Shown: positions 10,774 through 21,390 of the stretch, piece by piece | How positions within the stretch are numbered: the stretch's first letter is position 1 | Layout of the letters: each line of letters begins with the position of its first letter | Assembly (NCBI RefSeq): GCF_000264905.1 | Contig: NW_006763131.1 | Coordinates: 1,931,939-1,995,938 of the forward strand | Direction of reading: 5' to 3' | DNA from: Stereum hirsutum FP-91666 SS1 | Taxonomy: Eukaryota > Basidiomycota > Agaricomycetes > Russulales > Stereaceae | Length of the DNA stretch: 64,000 bases | Notes under the pieces: model-generated | Seen by the model: only the letters and a program-made list of their open reading frames with translations | Database searches by the model: none | Told to the model about the DNA's origin: nothing | Program-made: the position numbers and the translations under genes

Positions 10774-12965
10774 ATGACCCTTCCCCTCCGACTTTTCTCT
10801 CGTCATCTCTGTAAATACGCCCCTAGAAGCTCCAAAATAAATCATTGGCTATCTACTTCATTCTCTCAACAAAACCGATCATTCACCATGTCCGTCTCCC
10901 AACGTGCGCTCGCCATCGACACCTCACCTCCACCTGCGCGATGGATGAAAGAAACGCTCGACCGTTCCGCTTTTCATCGCACGATCCCTGTTCTCGCTGC
11001 GCGCGTCGCCCCCGCGAAGGCCGGTATCCTCCTCAAGGCTGATGTGATGAGACGGTGAGAAGCTCTTGGCCTAGCTCTTCGCTACATGATACTTGCATAT
11101 GGTGTACACTCGTACATCATCTATTCTTCTTCTCGATGATTTGCGGTTGGTGAGGAGGGGAGGCTTTGGTTCCTTGATCTCGTTCCTCGGGCAGCTCGGA
11201 GGCTGGAACTCGAGGCTACGAGGGCTGGAGATCATAATTCAGTGTTGAGTGGCGGCAAGGATAAACGCTGATAGAGACTGTCGTTGTGTGGTGGCTTTGT
11301 CTCTAGGACGATTATGAACTTGCCGAAAGTAAGAACTGTGTTATCTGACCCGGAAGACCCGAAGGGGAGTAGGCTTCTGTTATTCAGAGTTCAGCAGGAA
11401 GGTGTGTGGGTGCTCCGTTTACATTTAATCGTCACTTGTGGGGCGAATCAGAGCTGGAGCTGACCAACGGGCAAGGTAGCTGATTTATCGGAGGAAGCGA
11501 GAGCGTTTTTGAGTCAGCAAGAGGCGATTCTGACGAGCCATGAGCTTCAGCTTGATTATGATTATTGGACGGCAGGTGAGTTTTGAAGAGGCTTATGAGT
11601 GGCAGATAGGTTGCTGATTTGAGACACATTGTAGACGAGATTCTGCAGGCTGTTCTCCCAGAAGAGCTGTTGGAAGGCTCTCCTACAGGATTCGCGATCA
11701 CGGGCCACCTTGGTCTGTTGACCGACTATACTTCACCGATCATAACTCTGACCCGTATCACAGCTCACATGAATCTCAATGCCGAGTACCTACCGTACAA
11801 ACACATCATCGGTCAGGTTGTTCTCGATGTAAGGCTCACCATTCACCACAGACGACCGATCGTCATAATGGGCTCATATCTTCCGACATCCAGAAAAACA
11901 AAAGGCTTCGAACTGTGGTCAACAAGCTAGACTCCATCGACACGAAGTTCCGTTTCTTCAAGATGGAGCTGATCGCTGGTGAACCCGACTTTATCGTGGA
12001 ACATGTACGACTCCTCTAGGTCTCTCCATCCACACTTTACTAAGGCCGTCTACAGCACGAATCCGATTGCCGCTTTACATTCGATTTCTCGCAAGTATAT
12101 TGGAACTCGCGATTGCACACAGAACACGAGCGACTCGTACAGTTATTCCAGCCCTCAGATGTTGTTGCGGACGTCTTTGCTGGTGTAGGGCCGTTTGCCG
12201 TTCCTGCTGGGAAGAAAGGTTGTGCAGTTCTGGCGAACGACCTGAACCCAAACAGCTATAAGTACCTGGAGCAAAATATTCACGATAACAAGGTTCGTCC
12301 TCAGCTCCGCTTCGTTATGGGGTTTTTCTGACTAAACATTTAGGTTGCTGAACTTGTACGAGCGTCCTGCGAGGATGGCAAGGACTTCATTAGATCATCT
12401 GTCCTGACGGCCTTGGAGAACCCCTTTCCTGCTTATGCTGGACCAAAACTTACAAAAGCACAATTGAAAGAAAAGCGTCGGAAGCAGGGCCAGCCGGAGG
12501 ATTCGGCGGTACCTACGCAACCAGAAGACCCCTCACCGCCATTTCTACCACCCCGTAACCGTATTGCGCATTTTGTTATGAATCTTCCGGACTCTGCTAT
12601 CACTTTCCTCGGTGCCTTCAAAGGTCTGTTAGCCAGCGGCAAGCTACGTGAGGTATATGAAGGCGGAATGCCGGTGGTCCATTGTCACTGCTTCACGAGG
12701 GAGCTGGAGTTAGAGGTTGCTGAGAAAGATATCCGACAGGTACGTTCTGAGTCAGTAATCTTCTTTCTCGGACATTGGGCTGACCATCTCCTGTTATCGG
12801 ACGAATGTTGGTGCTGTATAGCGTGTGGCGGCAGAGCTTGGGTATGAACTGCAGGAAGAGGATGAAGTATCTTTGCACTTGGTACGATCTGTAGCACCGA
12901 ACAAGGACATGTACTGTATCAGCTTCAGACTGCCTCGCCAAGTCGCTTTTCTCGATGCGCAATGA
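10774..12965 (+). CDS. TRM5: tRNA (guanine-37-N1)-methyltransferase
   Basis: SAM-dependent enzyme that makes m1G37 next to the anticodon and prevents frameshifting; it works in the cytosol/nucleus and in mitochondria. The start most similar to the family is ATG 10888 ([20 protein letters not shown]). The frame is open upstream and ATG 10774 adds 38 residues rich in Arg, Ser and Leu without any Asp or Glu, a good mitochondrial presequence. Domains: D1-like N-terminus; [18 protein letters not shown] (TRM5 signature, H-x-N-L); [17 protein letters not shown] (SAM site); [15 protein letters not shown]; and [20 protein letters not shown] with the catalytic N-L-P-D/A-type motif. The end is [12 protein letters not shown] charged insert ([15 protein letters not shown] to PPFLPPRN) lies between the SAM and NLPD motifs. 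About eight introns. Confidence 0.9.
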
Positions 12966-13348
12966 ACAGAAAAGACTTACTCCTTTACTTTGAGATGACC
13001 GGCGCCACACGGGACGTGCATTGAGCGCCTGATTATGGACGAAGGGCGATGATTGGCCGGGAGCGAAGGGTTTCGGAGGTTTGTGGGTTTGGACTCGAAT
13101 GGAAATTCCGAGCGTCGCTGTCGTTTCCCCGCCTTTCCGGACTTGAGTCGACTCCAACGTCCGTCCCCGCTCTCCCTGCTCGTGCTTGCTTAGATCGCCC
13201 TCGACGTCGCTCGTTGGCCCCATCGATACAGCGTATACCCATCCCGGTCTAGACGACATCTAATTCTTTCGAAAAACTAGGCCGATTCGCTCATTAGCTC
13301 TCTATTCAGTGATACATCTGCTCAAGTTCGCCTTGCTCTACTACTAAC
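12966..13348. other. Intergenic, Trm5 to carrier gene
   Basis: 383 bp between tandem genes, expected to hold the Trm5 terminator and the carrier promoter. No coding signal; the last 100 bp are pyrimidine-rich, as is common just upstream of fungal starts. Confidence 0.45.
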
Positions 13349-16300
13349 ATGGATCCCAACGCCGGTTCTGGTTCGAAAGCATCTGCGACGGCCTCGCGCG
13401 TTCTAGAGTCGGTGAAAAGTGTCGCGAGGGTGCAGGATAGCGAGCTGCAACGTTGGCACAAGACCTTCGATGCGAATGCGAAGACGGTGGTTGACGGAGA
13501 GAAGTACGTTCTTCCCCCTGCGCTCGTTCTGGGCTTTCACAGTTCAACTCTTTGCTCACTGGTCATCTGCACCCTTCTTCTCTGTCTCACACCCAATAAC
13601 TATATTTGTTTTCTTCTTTACGCCCTGTTTGCGGCGTTCGTGTGACCTCGTGCTTCATCGTGACCCCGGGATTATTTCTCCCCCTCCGCCACCACCTCCA
13701 CCGTACCTCGTCCTCCATCGCCGAGCACAGATTCTTGGACGTCGACCAATTTGTCAATGCCATCGCACCGTCGGGCGACCTGACGCGTATCGGCCGTGCT
13801 CAGTTCGCTATCCTCTTCCGTGTGGCCGACAGTGCGAAAAGAGGCCGCGTTTCGTGGGATGATTTTACCGTGTTCCAGACCTTGCTCAAGCGTCCAGACG
13901 CAGACTATTGGATCGCCTTCCAGTATTTTGACGTGTGAGTTGGTCTGGTTTATCCCCTTGCTGCGCTACGATATTGTGTGATGCTGAAGCCGTTACTGGG
14001 TTGACGGGTGTAGTGATAGCTCTGGGACTATTACTTTCGATGAGTTCAAGAATGTGTTTTCGGCCAATGTTGGTCGGGATGCTATCCCTTTCGATTTCAA
14101 CTGGTGAGCGGGATATCTGGGGATCTGTATTTCTAGTCGATGAACATTGTTTGGTAGCGATTGGGTCAAGCTCTATCTCGGAAAGAAGAATGGGACTCAC
14201 GTCCTTGGATGTGAGCATATTCGAGAACACTCACGTCCATGCACCATTCCTGACAGTCATACTTGACAGACAATGAGTTTACCCAACTCCTGAAAGGCCT
14301 CCAAGGCGAACGTCTACGCCAGTCTTTTGCCTACTTGGACGACAACCAGGATGGATTCATCAGGCCGGACCAATTCAAGAGGATCATCCTGGTCCGTCTC
14401 GTCACTTCGCTCTCATATATACCCGGGGTGCCACAGCCACTAATTTAACTGACCCGCCACACAGGAAATCGCGGGCCACAAACTGTCTGACGCCGTCATT
14501 GACCGTCTGCCGACACTGACTACTCTCAGCCCCGGAGGACGCATATCGTACTCTGAAGTCATCGCGTTCCATAATGTCGTTCGAGGTGGGCACTTTTGAC
14601 ATTCACTAATGAAGCTCCTTTCAAACAAATTACAAATATTCAGAGATGGACATGGTCGAGCGGTACGGACACCATCTATGTTCCGTTACACAGAGTCCCT
14701 GATTGTTTTTTGCAGTGTCCTCCGCGAAGCCACCGCTAAGTCGAAAGACGGTCGGATCGACGAGGCCGACTTCATGAACCACGCAGCCCTGAGCTCGCGC
14801 TATTCGCTGTTCACGCCCATGGAGGCGTCCATCATCTTTCACTTTGCCGGACGAGGTGTCGGTGGGCAGCGACTTGCATTGATCGACTTTGCGCAGTTGT
14901 TGGACCCTCGGTGGAAGGCGCCCGGGGACGCCAGCGAGGTGCATAATATCGCGGAGACGTTGTCTGTCGGATTGCTCCATCAGGTGGGAGAATCAGCGTA
15001 TCATTTCGTTCTTGGAGGTGCGTGATAACTCTAGTTCATCGTACTTTGACCAGATGATGGAATGTGACTGTTGGTAGGTATCGCTGGAGCGTTCGGAGCC
15101 ACTATCGTTTATCCCATAGATCTCGGTACAGTTCGTTTTGCTCTTGACATCGTCCAAAGACTAAGAATTTTCTCCGTGATTGTTTGTCGGCAGTGAAAGT
15201 AAGGGTCCCATTGTTCCAAGACCGAAAATCGCCTAATAAGCCAAACTTTCCAGACTAGAATGCAGAACCAACGTAGCACGGTGGTCGGCCAGCTCTTATA
15301 CAAGAACAGCATGGATTGTGTGCGAAAAGTATTCCGCAATGAAGGCTTCCTGGGTTTCTATCGTGGACTGGGTCCTCAACTAATCGTCAGTCCGAGCGCT
15401 GCTCGCAATGCTGGGTGCAGGTACTGATCGAGGTGAACCAATCAGGGTGTCGCTCCAGAAAAGGCCATCAAGCTCACCGTCAATGATCTCATCCGTGGGC
15501 GCGCAATGGACCCAGAGACCGGACGGATTAAATTGGGATGGGAGCTGGTAGCCGGTGGTACTGCTGGAGGTTGTCAAGTGGTGCGTTAGAACGGCGGCCA
15601 TCCTTCGCGATGCATACTGATTCTTTTGTACCGTACCAAGGTGTTCACCAACCCACTGGAGATTGTGTATGCATGTCCACGCTCGCCGTGGCGGTTCACA
15701 TCAGACTGATCTGTGCCTTGCAGAAAGATCCGCTTACAGGTCCAGGGAGAGGCGGCCAAGGCTGAGGGTGCGCTGGCCAAGGGCGCCGTTCACATTGTTC
15801 GCCAGCTGGGTCTCGTCGGTCTCTACAAGGGAGCAAGTGCATGCTTGCTCCGTGACATCCCATTCTCTGCGATCTACTTCCCCGCGTATTCACATCTGAA
15901 GAAGGACATCTTCCATGAAGGTTATCAGGGGAAACGATTATCATTCCTTGAAACTCTGACCTCCGCTGCCATCGCGTACGCACATTCATCCCGTATGTGA
16001 TCTCAAGTAGGCAATGCTGATCGCATCTTTGATGCCCCGCCGTCTACAGTGGAATGCCTGCGGCATACCTGACAACTCCGGCAGGTAAGAGAAATCTAGA
16101 CTACAAAGTCACGAAAGATGGTATCACGGTCGCTAACGATTTGGCAGATGTGGTGAAGACTCGCTTGCAGGTGGAAGCACGGAAAGGGCAGACACACTAC
16201 AAAGGCCTCACTGATGCGTTCGTCAAGATTTGTGAGTTGTGCCGCATTTTGTACCGTCATCTGTTGATCTATCGCTGAACGGGACACTGTGGCTGTCCCC

Positions 16301-16694
16301 CTGTCGACAGACCGAGAGGAAGGGCCCCGCGCGCTGTTCAAAGGAGGACCTGCTCGTGTCCTGAGAAGTAGCCCGCAGTTTGGATTCACTCTCGTCGCGT
16401 ACGAGTACCTGCAGAAGGTCCGTTCGCTCGTTGTCTTCTCGCGTGTCGTTGTTTGTTCTGACGTCGTTCGCTCTAGTACATGCCGGTGAGTGCTTCCTCG
16501 ACGATCGCACGGGCTATAAGAATCCCGGACTTATCTGCTTTGTTACCTAGTATCCGTTCAAGGAACAGCCTCGAGAGGTACAGACGGCTCTTACCTCGGG
16601 ACCTTCTGAGGACATTGCCAAGACGCGTGCGAGAAATGCACTCAAGATCTTATTGGATGTCCATGGAGATTTTGGTAGACGCTCGTCGGTTTGA
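13349..16694 (+). CDS. AGC1: EF-hand mitochondrial aspartate/glutamate carrier
   Basis: Inner-membrane carrier of the aralar/citrin class, which exchanges aspartate for glutamate as part of the malate-aspartate shuttle. Unlike yeast Agc1 it keeps the long EF-hand half: [74 protein letters not shown] and a further [17 protein letters not shown]. The carrier half has the three signatures [26 protein letters not shown] and [14 protein letters not shown], each followed by a G-F/L-Y/F-[K/R]-G type element ([21 protein letters not shown]). The protein ends [12 protein letters not shown]. About a dozen introns, the first unusually long (13505-13730). The order and number of EF-hands match metazoan AGC proteins; whether calcium binds the outer face as in animals is inference. 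Confidence 0.92.
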
Positions 16695-17402
16695 GCACGT
16701 AGATAGATATACATGGAACAGTTCTTGGTGCACACATCGCGGGAATATTACAGGTTTTTTCTCATGCGGGACTGATCGGAACCGGTAGGGGACCAATAAG
16801 CCGCGTCGCCAAGCGGGGTTGGTTGCGATACGATGCCGGGCGGTTATAGCCTGGGCCAATAGGCGACGAGGATTCTTATATGTGTTGCACGACCTTGGAA
16901 AGGCAGAGGAGAAGCACTGCATGAGCCTGTGGGCACGACAACGGCGAGATGACCGAAAGAACTGATTGATGTCTGATCGTCCACTCCCTCGGACCTTCTC
17001 CCCTCATAAGCATACGTTTCCTCGCGAAAATGCCTTCCCACCCCCTCTGCCCTCTCTCCTCCTTCGTTTTTCGGCGGGTCTTCGTTCGTTTTCGTTTCTT
17101 TCTACCTCCCCTCTTTTGTCTTTTTAGCGGTGAGTGTTTCCCCGACTCGGGGCATAGCCTGTCTAGTTCGTTGTACTGATTTTCAACGAAAATATTGTCG
17201 TTCCTAGAGCGCTTGCTTTCCAGCCAAAGCATTCCCGCACCCATCTTTCTACTGCTAGACAGTATCGCCCAGCGTAGACCGCTTGCTTTTCCGATCTTTT
17301 CTTTCCGACCCGCCTTTTTTTGCTTGACGCAACACGAGCTTTAATTCACGGCTTTCCAGCAGCCTTCCTTTCGTTTATCACCGTACTTCGTTCAAGTTCA
17401 CG
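16695..17402. promoter_or_regulatory. Promoter region with long pyrimidine tracts
   Basis: 708 bp without a gene. From about 17040 to 17400 the top strand is dominated by C/T runs interrupted by TTCGTT repeats. Such CT-rich leaders are common in front of strongly expressed fungal genes, here the secreted micro-exon gene. No TATA box close to the start. Confidence 0.5.
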
Positions 17403-20400
17403 ATGCAGTCAATCGCCCTCCTCCTCTCTCTGGCCGGCGCCGCCTCCGCGCAGATCGTCAACGGCGTCTCGATGGTCCCCATTAGCGCCGCCTCCACCAC
17501 AGCCGCATACGACTCCTCATCCGCCGCCGCCACAGCAGCATACGATTCGTCAGGCGCGAGCTCGAGCGCGAACGGGTACTATGGATCAGCAAGCTCGAGT
17601 GCTCAAGCTTACAGCGCGGCGGCTACCGGCTACTCGGCGGCTTCAACTACTTCCGCGGCTCCGGCGTCGTATACGACCCCGCCGCCTTCGACTTCGACGG
17701 ATATGTCGTATTCGTCGTTTATGTCGGGGGGTTACTCGAGTATGAACTGTGGGTATGGGTATTCAAAGGCGTCGGATGGGTCGTGTACATCTATGTCTTG
17801 GGTGCGTGATTTTGGAGTTGTGGATTTCATTGGGAGTTGGGGCTCATGAAGGGCGGGTTTTTAGTATCAAACTGAGGGGTGTTATGAGACGATCATCATC
17901 AACCATTCGTGAGTTTCATTATCTGATTTTGTTAAGTACGGAGGGCTGCTTTCTAAGTTGCGTGTGGCGAGATTGCGCGCCACAACTGAGGCCCTCGGAT
18001 GAGGCACCTTGAGATCTGCAGTTCTGTGAACTCTGCGCGACTTAAAAAGCAGCCCCGTAATTTTCTCACCCAATACTGATTCATATTTACAGAGCAGAGT
18101 GCTATGCCTCGACGGTCACTATGACCGAGACGATGACTGCCACTAGCACCATGGTTGAGATGTCGACAGTCACCAGCACCATGACCGAGGTATGTCTCCT
18201 CATTTCCGATTCACCCTTGTGAATTCTGACCTCAAATTTGAACCGCAGACAATGACGAGCGTTTCCACTATGCTTGAGACCATGACCGTGACCGCTACGG
18301 CCACGCAAACCATGCTCGAGACCAGCACAATGAAGGAGACTCAGACTGTCACCTCGGTTGCCACTGGTGGGTTTTTGGATGTCCTGGTCCTATGGAGACC
18401 TTCATCTGAATATGTCTTTTTAGCTACCATGACGGAGGTGTTCAACAACACGGTCACCCAGACCATGCATGAGACCTCCACGGCCACCATGACTGATGTC
18501 GTCAACAACGTGAGTGCTTTCATTCTACATCAAGCGGGTTCAAGGCATTGCCGTGATGTGCCCATGTGGTGCATGTACGGAATCCGGACATTGTGCGGGA
18601 GGCCTCTCATTGCACTATGGAGCGCCTATGGAAATTTTCTAACTATATTTTGGGATGGACCTGCCTGGACCCGCTCCTGTCAAATAAGCTCTGATGTTCA
18701 TGGTGGCGTTGTTGCTGACTTTGGATTACCGTTATGTTTAGACCATCTTCGAGACCGCGACTAAGACCATGTTGGAGACCGCCACCCAAACCATGACCGA
18801 TATCATCAACAACACGGTCACGGATACGGCTACCGCTACCGAGAAGCTCACTGGTTTGTGAACCTTTTTTCTTGTCCTTTCAATGATACTGACTATATCC
18901 GGAACAGCTACCATGACAGACTTCGAGACTGCGGTATGCTTTCTCTACGCTTTTCCCTCTCGATTTGATCACTGATTTTTGTTTTGTCGCGCTGAAAGAC
19001 CATCACGTCTGTGGCCGTAAGTTGACTGGCCTAGTTTCTCTCAATTTCCAAATACTGATTTGTCGTATGTTGTAGGTCTCGACTGAGATTCAAAACAACA
19101 CCATCATCAAGACCGACCTTGAGACTGCTACTGGTGAATTGACCTTGCCTCCTCACGATGAGGCCGCAAATCTGATCACTGTATTTTATGTCTAGCCACC
19201 ATGACGGAAGTCTTCAACAACACGATCACTCAGCTCGCCACCAAGACTGAAGAGTTCACTTGTGCGTATTTTTCCATCGCCTAGCGTTGATTCCTGTGTT
19301 GATATTCCGAGCATGCAGCTCTTGCGACGGAGACCAAGTCCGTGACCGATGTCGTCAACAACGTACGTCTCCATTTCTTATTTGTTCATAGGTCGTTATT
19401 AAATGCGGATTTCCATTTTCTAGACCGTTACCCAGCTCAAGGTAGACCCAGCCTCGTCCTTTGTATCTACGAATCAGACACTGACCGTGATGTTGCGTCG
19501 TTCAAGACCGTCGAGGAGACTCAGACTGGTATGTAATGTCTCGCTGAGTTCTTCGTTTTAACTCGTATTGATTCTTCCAACTCTACAGCCACGCAAACCG
19601 TTGTTTCCACCGAGGTCATGGTCAGCACCGTGACGCAACCGGTCACCTACACCACGTCCATCCTCAGCACCCAGGTCATCGACGAGGTGAATTTGAACTC
19701 GTCTCTACGCATCTCATCATAAACGCTGAACACTTTAACTACGTACATAGACTTCCACTGTCGTTTACACACAATTGGCCACCATGACGGACGTGATGAC
19801 ACAAGTGTCCACTTTCACTGGTCGGTCGATTTCCCCTCATAGAAATGATACTTGTACTGACATCCCGTTAAGCCACAGCTGTGCGTTATTCTACTACCAA
19901 ATCCCTGATAGGGCGCTTTCCAGCCCCCGGTATCACAATCTGTATCCTGACTGACACCATTCTCTGCTAGACGCAAACCAACGAGATCACCTCCGTTATC
20001 ACAGGTGAGCTATCTCTTTTTATTGGTTCAACTTCTACGGCTGACGACTTTTCGAAGCGACTGCGACGGCAACTGAGACTGCCACCGTCACCGACACATC
20101 GTTGGCCTCGTGTCTCGGCTCTGTGAGTTCCATAGTCTCTACTCGTCCCCTTACTGTCTTCTAATATTGTTTTAGTGCATCTCTCAAATGAGCCTCGCGA
20201 CCGGAAACGGCTACTCATACAACACGTACGCCTCTGCGATGACCACATCCAGTGTTGCCTACACCACAGCAGCCCCAGCGTACACCTCCTCTTCAGCCGC
20301 TGCGTGCTACGGTAGCTCTTGTGGAGCCTCTTCATCAGCAGCAGCCTGTTCTGGTAGCTCGTGTGGAGCCGCTTCCTCCTCTGCCGCTGCATGTTCTGGT

Positions 20401-20607
20401 AGCTCGTGCGGAGCTGCTTCCTCAGCCGCTGCGTGCTCCGGCAGCTCATGCGGAGGATCAAGCGTAGCCAGCGCTGCCAGTAGCGCATCAGTAGCCTACG
20501 CCACCTCATCCGCCGCCAGTTCGTACGGATCTTCGTACGGATCCTCATCTTACGGTCGTCGGGGAGCCAGGATGGCTAGGCATCGTCTGAGCGCGAACGG
20601 CTACTAG
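17403..20607 (+). CDS. Secreted Thr/Ser-rich repeat protein from many micro-exons
   Basis: Not recognised as a named family. A signal peptide (MQSIALLLSLAGAASAQ) is followed by Ser/Ala/Tyr low complexity, a Cys patch (NCGYGYSKASDGSCTSMSW-YQTEGCYE), then a long Thr-rich array with units such as ATMTEVFNNTVTQTMHET, TQTMTDIINNTVTDT and ATMTEVFNNTITQL, and a C-terminal Ala/Ser/Cys block (CYGSSCGASSSAAACSGSSC, repeated). Exons that keep the frame: 17403-17801, 17865-17908, 18093-18189, 18249-18366, 18424-18509, 18742-18853, 18908-18933, 18999-19016, 19076-19133, 19196-19261, 19319-19362, 19424-19441, 19507-19528, 19589-19686, 19751-19820, (19879-19880), 19971-20004, 20058-20122 and 20176-20607. 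They sum to 602 codons plus stop. N-N-T sequons suggest glycosylation. Likely a cell-wall or extracellular mucin-like protein. No clear GPI signal was seen. The 2-nt exon is uncertain. Confidence 0.7.
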
Positions 20608-21390
20608 CCGTGTCGCTGAGTTGGTTTGTTGTTTCCGATGTAGCATGTGGTGACGTCGTTCATGAGCTCTCCCTTTTCCTTCTTGCATACCCGGCTGATA
20701 GAGGCATTCAAAACACACGGACCTGTTGTTGTTCTTTTTTCTCACGACGTGATGGACGTTTTTGGCTCCTTTTCTGAACTTACAGTACACTCGGATCGCT
20801 GCGCCCGATGATATTGCTCTTACTTGCGCCCGTGAGGTGTGTTTCTTACCGCCACTGCTGGCGTCTTTTTCGTTACTTCGTTTTTTCTTCTGTGTGGTTT
20901 TCGATTTCCCGTTGGCTCGCTTCCGGACGCTTTATATTATTATCCTTTCTTCGGGCCTGAGTGTGTAGATCATCCTCCTCATACTCTCTCACACGTACCT
21001 GTCCTTTCCGAGTCGGGTAAACTCCATAAACTGCATAACAATGTTGTGCTCACTGGACGTCGGGATGGTGTGAAAGGATGGTATTCGTGGCATATTAGGC
21101 GGCGCTGAGTTAACCGCAACGGTGCATTGATATCCATTTTTTTTTTGGTTGGAGACACTGGCAACAATTGCCAATTTCTTCAAGTTCAACGTAGTGCCCG
21201 AAAAGGACCAAAATTTGTCTTGTGACATAGATTGGAGTCAACAATGTCATGCTCGGTATCGTCCGTGCTCACCAATCCAAGAACACCATGTTGTAATACG
21301 CAGGCACGCCGTGAGAGGCCGTTCGCTCTTGACTCTGTTCCACCATCTCGAGCCTGAGCTATAACGCAAGGCCTGAGTCTGGGACTCAGC
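20608..21390. other. Intergenic, secreted gene to MoaA
   Basis: 783 bp containing the 3' UTR of the secreted gene and the MoaA promoter. T-rich stretches occur near 20860-20930 and 21139-21148. No protein-like frame and no RNA gene was recognised. Confidence 0.45.

Noticed and set aside
19967..20548. 193-codon minus-strand open frame rich in Arg and Leu
   Set aside because: It is the antisense shadow of the Ser/Ala repeat block of the secreted protein; its apparent repeats mirror that block.
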